Shown here: piece after piece, positions 55,116 to 64,000 of the stretch
How positions within the stretch are numbered: position 1 is the stretch's first letter
Layout of the letters: every line of letters begins with the position of its first letter
DNA from: Bacteroidota bacterium
GTDB taxonomy: Bacteria; Bacteroidota; Bacteroidia; Flavobacteriales; Flavobacteriaceae
DNA length: 64,000 bases
Direction of reading: 5' to 3'
NCBI GenBank assembly: GCA_022562895.1
Contig: JADFOK010000008.1
Span: forward strand, 1 to 64,000
Translations under genes and position numbers: made by a program
Notes under the pieces: generated by a model
Seen by the model: only the letters and a program-made list of their open reading frames with translations
Told to the model about the DNA's origin: nothing
Databases searched by the model: none

Positions 55116-56930
55116 TTACATAAATTTTTTATCAATTCCCGCCACATCTAAAGTTATGAGTACAGGTTTATTATTAGGTGATACTGCCGGTTCCTTACAA
55201 GCAAATAGCTGATGAATTAAATGTTCCTGTTCTTCTTTATTTAAGGAAGTTCCCACCTTAACCGCGAGGCTTTTTGCCAAAGATTTTGCTAATAAATCGT
55301 TCTGACTAAATCCTGCATCAGGAACTTCTCCTTTAATATCAGCAAGGAGTTGTTCCAACACATTTTTAATATCACTTTCTAAAACAGCAACCGGTATTCC
55401 ACTTATCTCAAGAGTATCATCTTTCAGAGTTGAAAAAACAAATCCTGTATGCTCTAATTGCTCCTGTATACTTTTAATAATCTCTATATCAGGTTTAGAA
55501 AATTGAAGTTTCAGTGGAAACAATAACTGCTGGCTTACAGCTTCTTGTAACGTAATATTTTTCAGTATTTCCTCATACAACACACGTTGGTGTGCTAAAT
55601 TTTGATGAATAACGAGTATCCCATTTTTAATTAGGCTTATAATATATTTATTTTGTAACTGAAAAGTAGTCTGCCCAGTTTCTTCTTCATAAGTGTCATT
55701 AAGACTTCCGTTAACCTCTTTGCTTTCAAATTCTATATGTTTACCACTTTGTGCTTCATCCTGCTTTAAACCAACATACATAGCTTCCCATGAAGCTGTT
55801 TTAGATCTTACCGGAGTGTCTCGCATAAAAGGGTTGAAGTTTCTATCGACTTCTATAGTAGGTGAAACAGGATTCTTTTTATTATATGCGTAGGGTGTAT
55901 CTAATTCTGAATTTTTTTTAAAATCGAGTACAGGTGCAATACTAAACTGACCTAAACTATGCTTAATTGATGATCTAAGCATGGCGTAAATCGAGTGTTC
56001 GTCATCGAACTTTATTTCAGTTTTGGTAGGATGAATATTAATATCGATAGATTTAGTATCTACTTCTAAAAATAGAAAATATCCGGGATGCATACCTTCT
56101 TTCATTAATCCCTCAAAAGCTGATAATATAGCGTGATTCAGATACGGACTTTTAATGAAACGATTATTTACAAAAAAGAATTGCTCTCCTTTGCTTTTTT
56201 TAGCAAATTGAGGTTTAATAACAAATCCCTCAACCTTTACTATATCGGTTTCTTCTATAACCGGAACTAATTTTTCATTGGTTTTGGCACCAAAAATATT
56301 AACTATTCGCTGACGTTTACTGGTAGTAGGAAGATTAAATACAGTACTTCCGTTGTTAAGCATGGTAAATGCAATCTGTGGATGTGCCAATGCTAGACGA
56401 TGAAATTCATCAATAATATGTCGGGTTTCAACAGTGTTACTTTTTAAAAAATTACGTCGTGCAGGAATATTATAAAATAAATTTTTCACCGAAATAGTAG
56501 TACCCTTGGGCATTACAGCTGCTTCTTGTGAAATAACCTTACTCCCTTCGATATAAATTTGAGTCCCTAATTCTAAAGATTCAATTTTAGTTTTAAGTTC
56601 TACGTGTGAAATAGCAGCAATTGATGCCAGAGCTTCGCCTCTAAATCCTTTAGTGTGTATATTAAATAGATCATCAGCAGTACGAATTTTTGAAGTGGCG
56701 TGGCGTTCAAAACACAAGCGAGCATCCGTCGTGCTCATTCCAAGTCCATCATCTATAACTTGTATAATTGTTTTGCCAGCATCTTTTACAACCACCTTTA
56801 TTGAGGAGGCTTTTGCATCGATCGAATTTTCCATCAACTCCTTTATCACTGAGGCAGGGCGTTGAATAACTTCACCGGCAGCAATTTGATTTGCAACATG
56901 ATCGGGTAATAACTGAATGATATCTGCCAT
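55116..56930 (-). CDS. mutL: DNA mismatch repair protein MutL
   Basis: 604 residues. GHKL ATPase motifs: IKELMENSIDAKA, IQVIDDGLGM, RHATSKI and GFRGEALASIAAIS; VNNRFIKSPYL and NIHPTKTEIKF complete the N-terminal domain. A poorly conserved linker (about 340-420) leads to the dimerisation domain. There the metal-binding endonuclease motif DQHA(x)2E(x)4E appears as HQNLAHQRVLYE, and the late CPHGRP-type motif as SPNNKP, so endonuclease activity is doubtful. The start overlaps the preceding gene's stop (TAATG). Confidence 0.95.
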   Translation of the reverse strand: MADIIQLLPDHVANQIAAGEVIQRPASVIKELMENSIDAKASSIKVVVKDAGKTIIQVIDDGLGMSTTDARLCFERHATSKIRTADDLFNIHTKGFRGEALASIAAISHVELKTKIESLELGTQIYIEGSKVISQEAAVMPKGTTISVKNLFYNIPARRNFLKSNTVETRHIIDEFHRLALAHPQIAFTMLNNGSTVFNLPTTSKRQRIVNIFGAKTNEKLVPVIEETDIVKVEGFVIKPQFAKKSKGEQFFFVNNRFIKSPYLNHAILSAFEGLMKEGMHPGYFLFLEVDTKSIDINIHPTKTEIKFDDEHSIYAMLRSSIKHSLGQFSIAPVLDFKKNSELDTPYAYNKKNPVSPTIEVDRNFNPFMRDTPVRSKTASWEAMYVGLKQDEAQSGKHIEFESKEVNGSLNDTYEEETGQTTFQLQNKYIISLIKNGILVIHQNLAHQRVLYEEILKNITLQEAVSQQLLFPLKLQFSKPDIEIIKSIQEQLEHTGFVFSTLKDDTLEISGIPVAVLESDIKNVLEQLLADIKGEVPDAGFSQNDLLAKSLAKSLAVKVGTSLNKEEQEHLIHQLFACKEPAVSPNNKPVLITLDVAGIDKKFM

Positions 56931-57220
56931 TATTTATTAAAAAAGAATATGGACAAATCAAATTCAATAATAAAAAGGAAAATAAGGACTAAGACAGTAA
57001 TAATTAATAAGATTCTCCTATTGGTGTTTTTATTTGAAGAATGTCGAAGATCTTCCCAAGCAGATGTGAATTTTGCTTTTAATCCCTTTGTTTCACCTAC
57101 CGAATTTCGGAATTCATCAAATATATGCTTAATATGAAATGGATTCCCTTCACCTTTGTCATTATAATAACGAGGCGTATAGCCAAACTTTTTATTTTTA
57201 CGTGGTTTTAATAATCCCAT
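56930..57220 (-). CDS. Small C-terminally anchored membrane protein
   Basis: 96 residues from ATG near 57220 (MGLLKPRKNKKFGYTPRYY). A basic cytosolic part and one C-terminal membrane helix (about 73-90, LLIITVLVLIFLFIIEF). Found between ribH and mutL in related genomes; its stop overlaps the mutL start, so the two are co-translated. Function unknown. Confidence 0.78.
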   Translation of the reverse strand: MGLLKPRKNKKFGYTPRYYNDKGEGNPFHIKHIFDEFRNSVGETKGLKAKFTSAWEDLRHSSNKNTNRRILLIITVLVLIFLFIIEFDLSIFFFNK

Positions 57221-57317
57221 ATTTTCTATAAATCCAAAGGTACTTAAAAACAAAAACAATGCCGAGTCTCACATGCTAAAAATTGTTAACAAGAAGAATT
57301 AATTTAACAGGCAACCT

Positions 57318-57815
57318 TTAAAACTTAGACTCTTTTCTTAGCTGAGCCATTTTAATAGCTGTAATAGCTGCTTCGGTACCTTTGTTACCAAGTTTACCAC
57401 CGCTTCTGTCTTTCGCTTGTTGTAAATTATTATCGGTTAATACACAGAAAATAACGGGAATATCGCTTTCTAGATTAAGGTCTTTTATTCCTTGAGAAAC
57501 CGCTTCGCAAATAATATCAAAATGCTTCGTTTCACCTTGAATTACACTCCCTATAGCTATTATAGCATCTAGCATATCATAACTTTTTTGCATTCGTTTG
57601 CAACCATAAACTAATTCGAAACTACCCGGCACATTCCACCGCACAATATTGTCGTTAATAGCACCACAATCTTTTAAGGCATCAAAAGAACCTTGAAACA
57701 TACCTTCGGTTATAGTAGGATTCCATTCAGAAACAACAATCCCAAACCGAAAGTTTTTTGCATCTGGGATAGTTGCTTTATCGTATGCAGATAAATTTTT
57801 ATTTCCTGTTGCCAT
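57318..57815 (-). CDS. ribH: 6,7-dimethyl-8-ribityllumazine synthase
   Basis: 165 residues. Lumazine synthase features: VVSEWNPTITEGMFQGSFDAL, NVPGSFELVYGCKRM, AIGSVIQGETKHFDIICEAVSQGI and FCVLTDNNLQQAKDRSGG (His in KHFD is the catalytic residue region). It makes the lumazine precursor of riboflavin as an icosahedral or pentameric complex. Its start shares a base with the preceding stop (TAATG). Confidence 0.97.
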   Translation of the reverse strand: MATGNKNLSAYDKATIPDAKNFRFGIVVSEWNPTITEGMFQGSFDALKDCGAINDNIVRWNVPGSFELVYGCKRMQKSYDMLDAIIAIGSVIQGETKHFDIICEAVSQGIKDLNLESDIPVIFCVLTDNNLQQAKDRSGGKLGNKGTEAAITAIKMAQLRKESKF

Positions 57816-58582
57816 TATTCTTGCATTGCTTCTGCCTTACCTTCATAGATAATTGCTTTTGTAGCTTCTGAAGCATTAGGGTAATTTTCAGTGATTTCTT
57901 TGAAATGCTTTAAAGCCACATCTGTCCTTCCTAAATTTAATGCTGTAATACCTGCTTTCAACAAAAAACGGGGACTTGTTACCTCATTACTTTTCATTGA
58001 AGCTGCATTTTCATAATATTTTAAAGCCTCATCATTTTGATTTAATTGTACAAAGGCATCTCCGATAGCTCCCTTTGCCAGAGGTCCTAAAATATCGTCA
58101 TCGCTGCTAAAAGAATCTAAATATCTGATTGCGTCTTTATATTTATTGATATTTAAATATGCCATACCAGCGTAATAATTCGCAAGGTTTGCTGCATCTG
58201 TACCAGAATAATTATCAATAATATCTAAAAATCCGTATTTACCCTCACCTCCGTTAAGTGAAAGGTTGAGTAACGAATCTTTTGATGTTGAAGTTAATGC
58301 TTGTTCGTAATAGGTTTGTGCCTGAAACATTTCATTCACAGCTTCAGTTTCTTTTGGACTTTGGATAAACTGTTGATATCCCAAATAACCCAATACGCAA
58401 ACGGCAATAACTCCAACAATAGTCAATATAATTTTTTGGTTTTTTTCAACCCAAGCCTCTGTTTTTGAAGCAGTTTCATCCAAGGTGCTAAATACCTCAG
58501 CGGTAGTACTTCCATCTTTAATCTGATCTTGTTTTTCAGCTTTACTTTTAGGTTTATACCCTCGTTTTTTATATGTTGCCAT
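57815..58582 (-). CDS. TPR protein with one membrane helix (YfgM-like)
   Basis: 255 residues. A Lys-rich cytosolic start (KKRGYKPKSKAEKQ), one membrane helix (about 49-68, IILTIVGVIAVCVLGYLGY), then periplasmic TPR-type repeats (LANYYAGMAYLNINKYKDAIRYL, LAKGAIGDAFVQLNQNDEALKYYENAA). Resembles YfgM-type ancillary proteins that work with envelope folding factors. Co-transcribed with ribH. Confidence 0.85.
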   Translation of the reverse strand: MATYKKRGYKPKSKAEKQDQIKDGSTTAEVFSTLDETASKTEAWVEKNQKIILTIVGVIAVCVLGYLGYQQFIQSPKETEAVNEMFQAQTYYEQALTSTSKDSLLNLSLNGGEGKYGFLDIIDNYSGTDAANLANYYAGMAYLNINKYKDAIRYLDSFSSDDDILGPLAKGAIGDAFVQLNQNDEALKYYENAASMKSNEVTSPRFLLKAGITALNLGRTDVALKHFKEITENYPNASEATKAIIYEGKAEAMQE

Positions 58583-58730
58583 AACTTTCTTTGTTAATCC
58601 GCAAAAATATAATTTTTATTAGAAATTAAAAGATAAAATATTTCTTATTTTTCAATAATTTGCAACTGTTTATTATAACTTATAAACTAAAAACCAATCC
58701 CTTCAATAAAGGAGCAACAGACTGATCAAT

Positions 58731-59825
58731 ATGATATTAGATAATTTATCACTTCTAAATTATAAAAATTTTGAAACTTTTTCGTTTCAATTTGACCCAA
58801 AGATAAACTGTTTGGTGGGAAATAACGGGGTAGGAAAAACCAATGTGTTAGATGCAATTTATCATTTATCTTTTGGAAAAAGTTATTTTAATCCTATTAC
58901 AAGTCAGAATATCAAACACGGAGAAGATTTTTTTGTTATTGAAGGTAATTACATTAAAAATAAGCGTGATGAAAAAATTATTGTAAGTGCCAAACGCAAC
59001 CAGAAAAAGATATTAAAGCGCAATGGTAAAATTTATGAACGATTTAGAGATCATATTGGGTTTTTACCCTTAGTTATTATTTCACCTTCAGATCGTGACC
59101 TTATAACTGAAGGAAGTGAGACACGTCGAAAATTTATTGATGGTGTAATTTCACAAGGGGACTCAAAATATCTCCAAGTTTTATTAAAGTATAATAAAGT
59201 TTTGATTCAGCGTAATTCATTGTTAAAATATTTCGCTGTCAACGCTACTCATAATCAGGATACTTTAGATATTTACAATGAACAAATGCACAACTTGGGA
59301 TCTGTTATTTTTGAAAAGCGTACTTCGTTTCTAGATATTTTCATCCCTATTTTTCTAAAACGTTATCGTGCTATTAGCAATAATCCTGTCAACTATATTG
59401 ATGAAACCATACATTTAACTTATAAAAGTCAGTTAAAGGAAAAAGCCTTACTGTCTTTATTACAAGAAAGTACTTTAAAAGATAAAATTGCACAATACAC
59501 TAATTGTGGGATACACAAAGATGATCTTCTTTTTGAAATTGAAGGGCATCCCATAAAAAAATTCGGTTCACAAGGACAACAAAAATCGTTTTTAATAGCG
59601 TTAAAGTTGGCACAATTCGATTTTATTAAAACACAAAACAAAGTAAATCCTATACTTTTGTTGGACGATATTTTTGATAAACTAGATGAACAACGTGTGA
59701 AACAAATTATTACTTTGGTTGATGAAGAAAACTTTGGACAGATATTTATTAGTGATACCCATGCAGACAGAACCGAATCTATTATTAAAAAAATACATCA
59801 AACCTATAAAATGTTTCGTTTGTAA
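58731..59825 (+). CDS. recF: DNA replication and repair protein RecF
   Basis: 364 residues. Walker [10 protein letters not shown] (30-38), the RecF segment [22 protein letters not shown], signature [18 protein letters not shown] and Walker [18 protein letters not shown]. RecF guides RecA loading at gaps. It diverges from the TPR/ribH group; dnaA and gyrB, often nearby in other bacteria, are not here. Confidence 0.95.
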   Translation: MILDNLSLLNYKNFETFSFQFDPKINCLVGNNGVGKTNVLDAIYHLSFGKSYFNPITSQNIKHGEDFFVIEGNYIKNKRDEKIIVSAKRNQKKILKRNGKIYERFRDHIGFLPLVIISPSDRDLITEGSETRRKFIDGVISQGDSKYLQVLLKYNKVLIQRNSLLKYFAVNATHNQDTLDIYNEQMHNLGSVIFEKRTSFLDIFIPIFLKRYRAISNNPVNYIDETIHLTYKSQLKEKALLSLLQESTLKDKIAQYTNCGIHKDDLLFEIEGHPIKKFGSQGQQKSFLIALKLAQFDFIKTQNKVNPILLLDDIFDKLDEQRVKQIITLVDEENFGQIFISDTHADRTESIIKKIHQTYKMFRL

Positions 59826-59914
59826 ATAATAATTACTTTTGAACTTTCGACTATACTTAGCATAACATATTTTCAAGTGTACAGTTAATAAAGTTTATAA
59901 AAAGTTACAAAATA

Positions 59915-60211
59915 ATGGCAAAACGACAGGGGAAAAATAACTCTTTAAGTGAAGTTTTAAAAGACTTCATACAGACCAATAAATTGCAAAAAGGTTTGGA
60001 TAAAATTTATGTAACCGAGGCTTGGAACACTGTTATGGGTACTGCAATAGTAAAATATACAACCGCTATAAATTTGGAAAGGAATACTCTATATATTCAA
60101 TTAAGTTCCTCTGTATTACGAGAAGAGTTGAGTTATGGAATCGAAAAGATCATAAAGATGATTAATGAAGAGTTGGGGAAGGAATTAATCAAAAAACTAA
60201 TACTTAGGTAG
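59915..60211 (+). CDS. DUF721 (DciA-like) protein
   Basis: 98 residues. DUF721 pattern: LSEVLKDFIQTNKLQKGLDKIYVTEAWNTVMG, and YIQLSSSVLREELSYGIEKIIKMINEELG. DciA in other bacteria helps load the replicative helicase; whether this shorter flavobacterial form does the same is inference. It follows recF by 90 bp on the same strand. Confidence 0.88.
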   Translation: MAKRQGKNNSLSEVLKDFIQTNKLQKGLDKIYVTEAWNTVMGTAIVKYTTAINLERNTLYIQLSSSVLREELSYGIEKIIKMINEELGKELIKKLILR

Positions 60212-60221
60212 ATCTTTACAT

Positions 60222-60641
60222 TTAAAACATCTCTCTTCCAGAAAAGTGAAAAGTACATTCAACTGCTGCATTTTCATTACTATCACTACCGTGAACTGCA
60301 TTCTCACCTATTGATTCAGCAAATAATTTTCGAATAGTACCTTCAGCAGCTTCGGTGGGATTAGTTGCACCTATAAGGGTACGAAAATCTTCTACAGCAT
60401 TTTCTTTTTCAAGGATTGCGGCCACAATAGGACCGCGTGTTATATATTCAATCAATTCCAAATAAAACGGACGCTCTCTATGTACATCATAAAAAGATTC
60501 AGCATCAGCTTTGGTCATTTGGGTCAGTTTCATCGCTACGATTTTAAAACCAGAAGTTGTTATTTTTTCAAGAATAGCACCAATAAATCCTTTTTCCACA
60601 CTATCGGGCTTTAACATAGCAAACGTTCTATCGGTTCTCAT
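60222..60641 (-). CDS. ndk: Nucleoside-diphosphate kinase
   Basis: 139 residues, normal length. [13 protein letters not shown] start, [18 protein letters not shown], and the phospho-histidine motif [15 protein letters not shown] with His117. It balances NTP pools using ATP. It converges on the DUF721 gene with only 10 bp between stops. Confidence 0.97.
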   Translation of the reverse strand: MRTDRTFAMLKPDSVEKGFIGAILEKITTSGFKIVAMKLTQMTKADAESFYDVHRERPFYLELIEYITRGPIVAAILEKENAVEDFRTLIGATNPTEAAEGTIRKLFAESIGENAVHGSDSNENAAVECTFHFSGREMF

Positions 60642-60702
60642 TTTTTATGTAATTTTTTTGCAAAAATATAGATTTACTCTTCAAAAACAAGTAATAATGT
60701 AT

Positions 60703-61755
60703 TTAAAATTCCTGTACCAACCCCTCATACATTTTACCCTCCACACCTCTAATTTCCATGGTCACTTTATTATTTTTAAAATCAAAGATAAGCACTCCAA
60801 AATTTAGCTGTTTAATTTGGTCTCCAACCCGATAACGATTGTATTCGTCTGGAGAATCGGGATAAGTTTTTGTCAATCCACTAGTAGTGAAATCTATAAG
60901 TGGGTAACTTAATCCTTCAATATATGCTACAGAAAATTCTGCCAAATGTCTGTCTCCACTTAAAATAAATATGTTATTCGCTTTAGCATCTATAATTTTT
61001 TGATACATTTTTTTAACTTCAGAAGGATAATTACCCCATTTTTCCCAATCATGTTCATCTGCTAAAAACTGTATACTACTCACAATAATTGTAAAGTTTG
61101 AGGTATTATCTTGTAATTCCTCTTCTAACCATTTCCATTGTATCTCACCTAAAATGGTAACGCTGTCATTTTCACCCCATGATTCAAAACGTCTCCCTTT
61201 AACAGTACTCCTTTTTAGTGGACTTCTAAAATAACGGGTATCCAATAAAATTACTTTGATACTACCATTTTCCGAATTAAATATTTGGGAATGATACACC
61301 CCTTCTCTAATACGGCGTATATCATCTTTGGGTATTTTTATAAAATCTAAAAATAACTGTTGAGCTTCTACCTTTTTATTCCACTCGACACCAGCATCAT
61401 TTTTTCCGTAGTCATGGTCATCCCAAGTACCAATTACAGTAGTAATAGATTCCAGTTTTACATAATCCGGGTTATTGAGTATTTTATTATAATCGTTATA
61501 CATTTTTTCCATATCATCTGTATCTGCGTAAATATTATCTCCTCCCCAAATAAAAACATCGGGATGAGTATCAATGATAGGTTTCCAGAGGGGTTGCTCC
61601 ATATCTTGATCGTTACAACTAACAAATATAATTATGAAATCGGATTGTTTTTTTGAAGTAACCTCTAAATTATCTGCTTTATGAACTGTTTCTTGTTTTT
61701 TCTCCTTACAAGAGATGCAGATAATTAGTGCTGATAGAAGAGCTACTCTTTTCAT
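60703..61755 (-). CDS. Alkaline phosphatase D-like metallophosphatase, lipoprotein
   Basis: 350 residues. Lipoprotein signal ending LIICISC (Cys15), then the PhoD-type metallophosphatase: FVSCNDQDMEQPLW, DVFIWGGDNIYAD, GTWDDHDYGKNDAG, ILLDTRYFR, SSIQFLADEHDWEKWGNYP and LSGDRHLAEFS. Metal ligands Asp, Asn and His are all present. It would hydrolyse phosphate mono- or diesters at the cell envelope. Separate unit from ndk. Confidence 0.9.
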   Translation of the reverse strand: MKRVALLSALIICISCKEKKQETVHKADNLEVTSKKQSDFIIIFVSCNDQDMEQPLWKPIIDTHPDVFIWGGDNIYADTDDMEKMYNDYNKILNNPDYVKLESITTVIGTWDDHDYGKNDAGVEWNKKVEAQQLFLDFIKIPKDDIRRIREGVYHSQIFNSENGSIKVILLDTRYFRSPLKRSTVKGRRFESWGENDSVTILGEIQWKWLEEELQDNTSNFTIIVSSIQFLADEHDWEKWGNYPSEVKKMYQKIIDAKANNIFILSGDRHLAEFSVAYIEGLSYPLIDFTTSGLTKTYPDSPDEYNRYRVGDQIKQLNFGVLIFDFKNNKVTMEIRGVEGKMYEGLVQEF

Positions 61756-61852
61756 TATAGAGGGTTTTAATTACTTCAAAAATAATCATACTTTATTACA
61801 TAAAAGTTAATAAATTGTATATTCGCAGCAGTCTACCGATAAGGCAGATCCT

Positions 61853-62875
61853 ATGAATTTAGAAACAACTGCTAAAGTAAAGAAGTTACTCAACTCCTCA
61901 AAGAACATTGTTGTTGTGGGACATAATAACCCGGATGGCGATGCTATTGGCTCTTGCCTCGGACTTGCCAATTATCTAAATCAAAAAGGGCACCAAGTTG
62001 ATATAATAATGCCAAATGATTTTCCCGGATTTTTAAAATGGATTCCCGAAGCCAGTTCTATTATTAATCACGAAATAGATTCAGAAAAAAGTAAAAAAGC
62101 AATTTCTCAAGCCGATTTAATCTTTACTTTAGATTTTAATTCTTTGGATAGAACCGGAGAATTGCAAAAGTATTTGGAAAATGCTACTGCTAAAATTTTT
62201 ATGATAGATCACCATCTACAACCAGATACTTATGCAACAGCTATGTATAGTGACGATACAATGTGTTCTACTTCAGAGATGGTGTATCATTTTATTGAAG
62301 CATTAGACGATTTGCAATTCTTAAATAAACAAATTGCAACTCAATTGTATGTGGGAATAATGACAGATACGGGTTCGTTTCGTTTCCCTGCAACCACATC
62401 TACAACCCATAGAGTTGTTGCAAATCTAATTGATAAAGGAGCTGAGAATACTATTATTCATCAAAATGTATACGACACCAACAGCCTTGAAAGAATAAAA
62501 TTATTAGGGCTTGCTTTAAAAAACTTAATTGTACTTCCAGAATTCAACACAGCTTATATTTCACTCTCAAAAGATGAATTGAATGCTCTTAACTTCAATA
62601 AAGGAGATACCGAGGGTTTTGTAAATTATGCGCTATCTATGCAAGGAATTGTTTTTGCAGTTATTTTTATTGAAGGTGCTAATGATAATATCATTAAAAT
62701 GTCATTGCGAAGTAAAGGAGATTTTTCGGTAAATGATTTTGCTTATAAGCATTTTAATGGAGGTGGTCATACCAATGCAGCAGGTGGAAAAAGTTACAAA
62801 TCACTTTCTGAAACTATTTCTCATTTTATCGATATATTACCTAATTATAAAGAAGCCCTATCCAATGAATCGTAA
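61853..62875 (+). CDS. DHH/DHHA1 phosphoesterase (NrnA-like)
   Basis: 340 residues. DHH domain: VVVGHNNPDGDAIGSCLGL (N-P-D-G-D), LDFNSLDRTG, FMIDHHLQPD (DHH) and TDTGSFRFPATT; C-terminal DHHA1 with FNGGGHTNAAGG. NrnA-type enzymes degrade nano-RNAs and dephosphorylate pAp. Its end overlaps the gldI-like start by 11 bp. Confidence 0.93.
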   Translation: MNLETTAKVKKLLNSSKNIVVVGHNNPDGDAIGSCLGLANYLNQKGHQVDIIMPNDFPGFLKWIPEASSIINHEIDSEKSKKAISQADLIFTLDFNSLDRTGELQKYLENATAKIFMIDHHLQPDTYATAMYSDDTMCSTSEMVYHFIEALDDLQFLNKQIATQLYVGIMTDTGSFRFPATTSTTHRVVANLIDKGAENTIIHQNVYDTNSLERIKLLGLALKNLIVLPEFNTAYISLSKDELNALNFNKGDTEGFVNYALSMQGIVFAVIFIEGANDNIIKMSLRSKGDFSVNDFAYKHFNGGGHTNAAGGKSYKSLSETISHFIDILPNYKEALSNES

Positions 62876-63422
62876 CATAATTTTATTTTTGATTTGTTGC
62901 CTGTCTGTTTTATCCTGTAATAGCCCTGAAGCACGAAAACCCGTAAAAAGAACTTCAGGTACTTTTATAAATAAATCTGTAGAACGCAATAAAAAAATAT
63001 ACGAAATTGAAAAGGCTTTCATTATGGAAATGATGCAGATAAATCCAGAATACAAATATCTGGCCTCAAAAAGTGGGTTTTGGTATTATTATAACAAGCA
63101 AGATTCTTTAGCCACCCAAATGCCAGATATGGGTGACAATGTTATATTCACATACGATATAAAAAAATTAAATGGAGATATCGTTATTTCACAAAATGAA
63201 ATTGGTTTACAATATTATATTGTAGACCAATCTAATCAAGAACTTATTTCGGGATTACGGGATGGCATAAAACTTATGAAAGAAGGTGAAACCATTACAT
63301 TCCTCTTTCCATCGTATAAAGCTTTTGGCTATTATGGAATAGAAAAAAAACTTGGGACTAATGTTCCCATACAAAGTACAGTAACTTTAAAATTTATTAA
63401 TAAAAAACAAAAAAATTATTAG
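62865..63422 (+). CDS. gldI: GldI-like FKBP peptidyl-prolyl isomerase lipoprotein
   Basis: 185 residues from ATG 62865. Lipoprotein signal ending LSVLSC, then an FKBP domain (about 75-180): GDNVIFTYDIKKLNGDIV, LISGLRDGIKLMKEGETITFLFPSYKAFGYYG and VPIQSTVTLKFI. Matches GldI, the gliding-motility isomerase lipoprotein of Flavobacteriia that supports folding of type IX secretion components. Overlaps nrnA and is followed 4 bp later by a cyclophilin gene. Confidence 0.9.
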   Translation: MNRNIILFLICCLSVLSCNSPEARKPVKRTSGTFINKSVERNKKIYEIEKAFIMEMMQINPEYKYLASKSGFWYYYNKQDSLATQMPDMGDNVIFTYDIKKLNGDIVISQNEIGLQYYIVDQSNQELISGLRDGIKLMKEGETITFLFPSYKAFGYYGIEKKLGTNVPIQSTVTLKFINKKQKNY

Positions 63423-63426
63423 GACT

Positions 63427-64000
63427 ATGAAAAAATTATCGTTTATAATTATAATTATATCAATAACATTTGGCGCTTGTCAAAATAATTATCCCGATCT
63501 GGAAGAGGGTGTATACGCTGAATTCAAAACCAACAAAGGTGTTTTTGTAGCTAAACTTTACAATGAGGCTACCCCAATTACCGTGGCTAATTTTGTGGAC
63601 CTGGCAGAGGGTAACAACGATATGGTAGATTCAATTTATAAAGGGAAAAAATATTTTAACGGACTAATTTTCCATAGAGTTATAAAAGATTTTATGATTC
63701 AAGGTGGAGATCCATTAGGTAACGGTTCCGGGAATCCAGGATACAAATTTCCCGATGAAATTGTTGACACACTAAAACATTCAAAAAAAGGAATACTTTC
63801 CATGGCTAATTCCGGACCCGAAACAAATGGGAGTCAGTTTTTTATAATTTTAAAAGAAACTCCCTGGTTAAATGGAAAACATACCGTTTTTGGTGAAATA
63901 GTTATCGGTCAAAGTGTAATTGACTCTTTGGGTATGGTTGAAACAAAAAAGCCGGGAGACGTACCTGTAGATACAGTAAGAATAAATGAAGTAAATATAA
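63427..64000 (+). CDS. Cyclophilin-type isomerase lipoprotein, cut by the right edge
   Basis: 191 codons visible. Lipoprotein signal ending FGAC, then a canonical cyclophilin: ITVANFVDLAEG, FNGLIFHRVIKDFMIQGGD, FPDEI, ILSMANSGPETNGSQFFI and LNGKHTVFGEIV. Active-site Arg and the Gln-Phe-Phe segment are intact, unlike the gene at 26471. Works with GldI in envelope protein folding, by position. The C-terminus lies beyond the window. Confidence 0.93.
   Translation, partial: MKKLSFIIIIISITFGACQNNYPDLEEGVYAEFKTNKGVFVAKLYNEATPITVANFVDLAEGNNDMVDSIYKGKKYFNGLIFHRVIKDFMIQGGDPLGNGSGNPGYKFPDEIVDTLKHSKKGILSMANSGPETNGSQFFIILKETPWLNGKHTVFGEIVIGQSVIDSLGMVETKKPGDVPVDTVRINEVNI

Noticed and set aside
1..64000. 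CRISPR arrays, insertion sequences, prophage, restriction or toxin-antitoxin systems
   Set aside because: No regular direct repeats with spacers, transposase, integrase, phage structural or defence gene was recognised on either strand.

Overview
The window is a stretch of chromosome from a marine-type Flavobacteriaceae (Bacteroidota). Reasons: AT-rich sequence; type IX secretion (T9SS) C-terminal sorting domains with the PNP motif; a TonB-dependent receptor with a carboxypeptidase-regulatory-like N-terminal domain; the gliding lipoprotein GldI; 2TM, DUF2141, DUF4331, DUF5683 and DUF2807 families; TAnnTTTG-like -7 boxes; almost no Shine-Dalgarno sequences. It is mostly ordinary core chromosome. 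I found no transposase, phage, CRISPR array, restriction-modification or toxin-antitoxin genes, and no convincing undescribed multi-gene system.

Layout. 1-216: start of a murE-like gene (minus strand) cut by the edge, with base composition unlike the rest; possibly a contig chimera. 0.5-12 kb: TSUP permease, a very large secreted BNR-repeat protein, lipoprotein Cu/Zn superoxide dismutase, a T9SS-exported M36 metalloprotease, and a three-gene minus-strand group (two DUF4331-type proteins plus a TPR lipoprotein). 12-14.6 kb: LETM1-like protein and a di-heme cytochrome c peroxidase lipoprotein. 14.6-18.5 kb: a LytTR response regulator, three 2TM-domain proteins, a LytS-type histidine kinase broken by two indels, a TPR-like secreted protein and a DUF2141 protein broken by one indel. 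Three indels in under 2 kb make this the least reliable or most decayed part of the window. 18.7-25 kb: VIT/CCC1 metal transporter, TonB-dependent receptor, DUF1028 protein, a protein with 13-residue tandem repeats, and an ECF sigma factor followed by a membrane protein. 25-29.8 kb: acyltransferase, CoA-type Nudix hydrolase, cyclophilin lipoprotein, an intact DUF2141 protein, OxyR, a small conserved protein and DUF4442. 29.9-33.4 kb: an envelope-stress-like set DUF4870 / small ORF / PadR / PspC / DUF2807. 33.6-38.5 kb: adenine deaminase, thioredoxin reductase, acetyl-CoA synthetase, tRNA-Pro(GGG).

38.6-45 kb is a plus-strand group: uridine kinase, FtsB/DivIC-like protein, the two methylmalonyl-CoA mutase subunits with a lipoprotein gene between them, a GNAT acetyltransferase and a 2,4-dienoyl-CoA reductase-like SDR. 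These suggest propionate or odd-chain and unsaturated acyl-CoA metabolism. 46.5-64 kb is a block of core genes: parA-parB-DUF5683-dapB-lepB-(AhpD-like)-wbqC, then on the minus strand EEP nuclease-rhomboid-rhomboid-mutL-small membrane protein, ribH-TPR, then recF-DUF721, ndk, phoD-like, nrnA-gldI-cyclophilin (cut by the right edge).

The best leads are the composition break at the left edge, the indel cluster around the kinase with its in-frame junction to a 2TM protein, a GC-rich palindrome inserted in frame in the small mutase subunit gene, the 39-bp coding repeats at 23.2 kb, and a MutL whose endonuclease motifs look degenerate.
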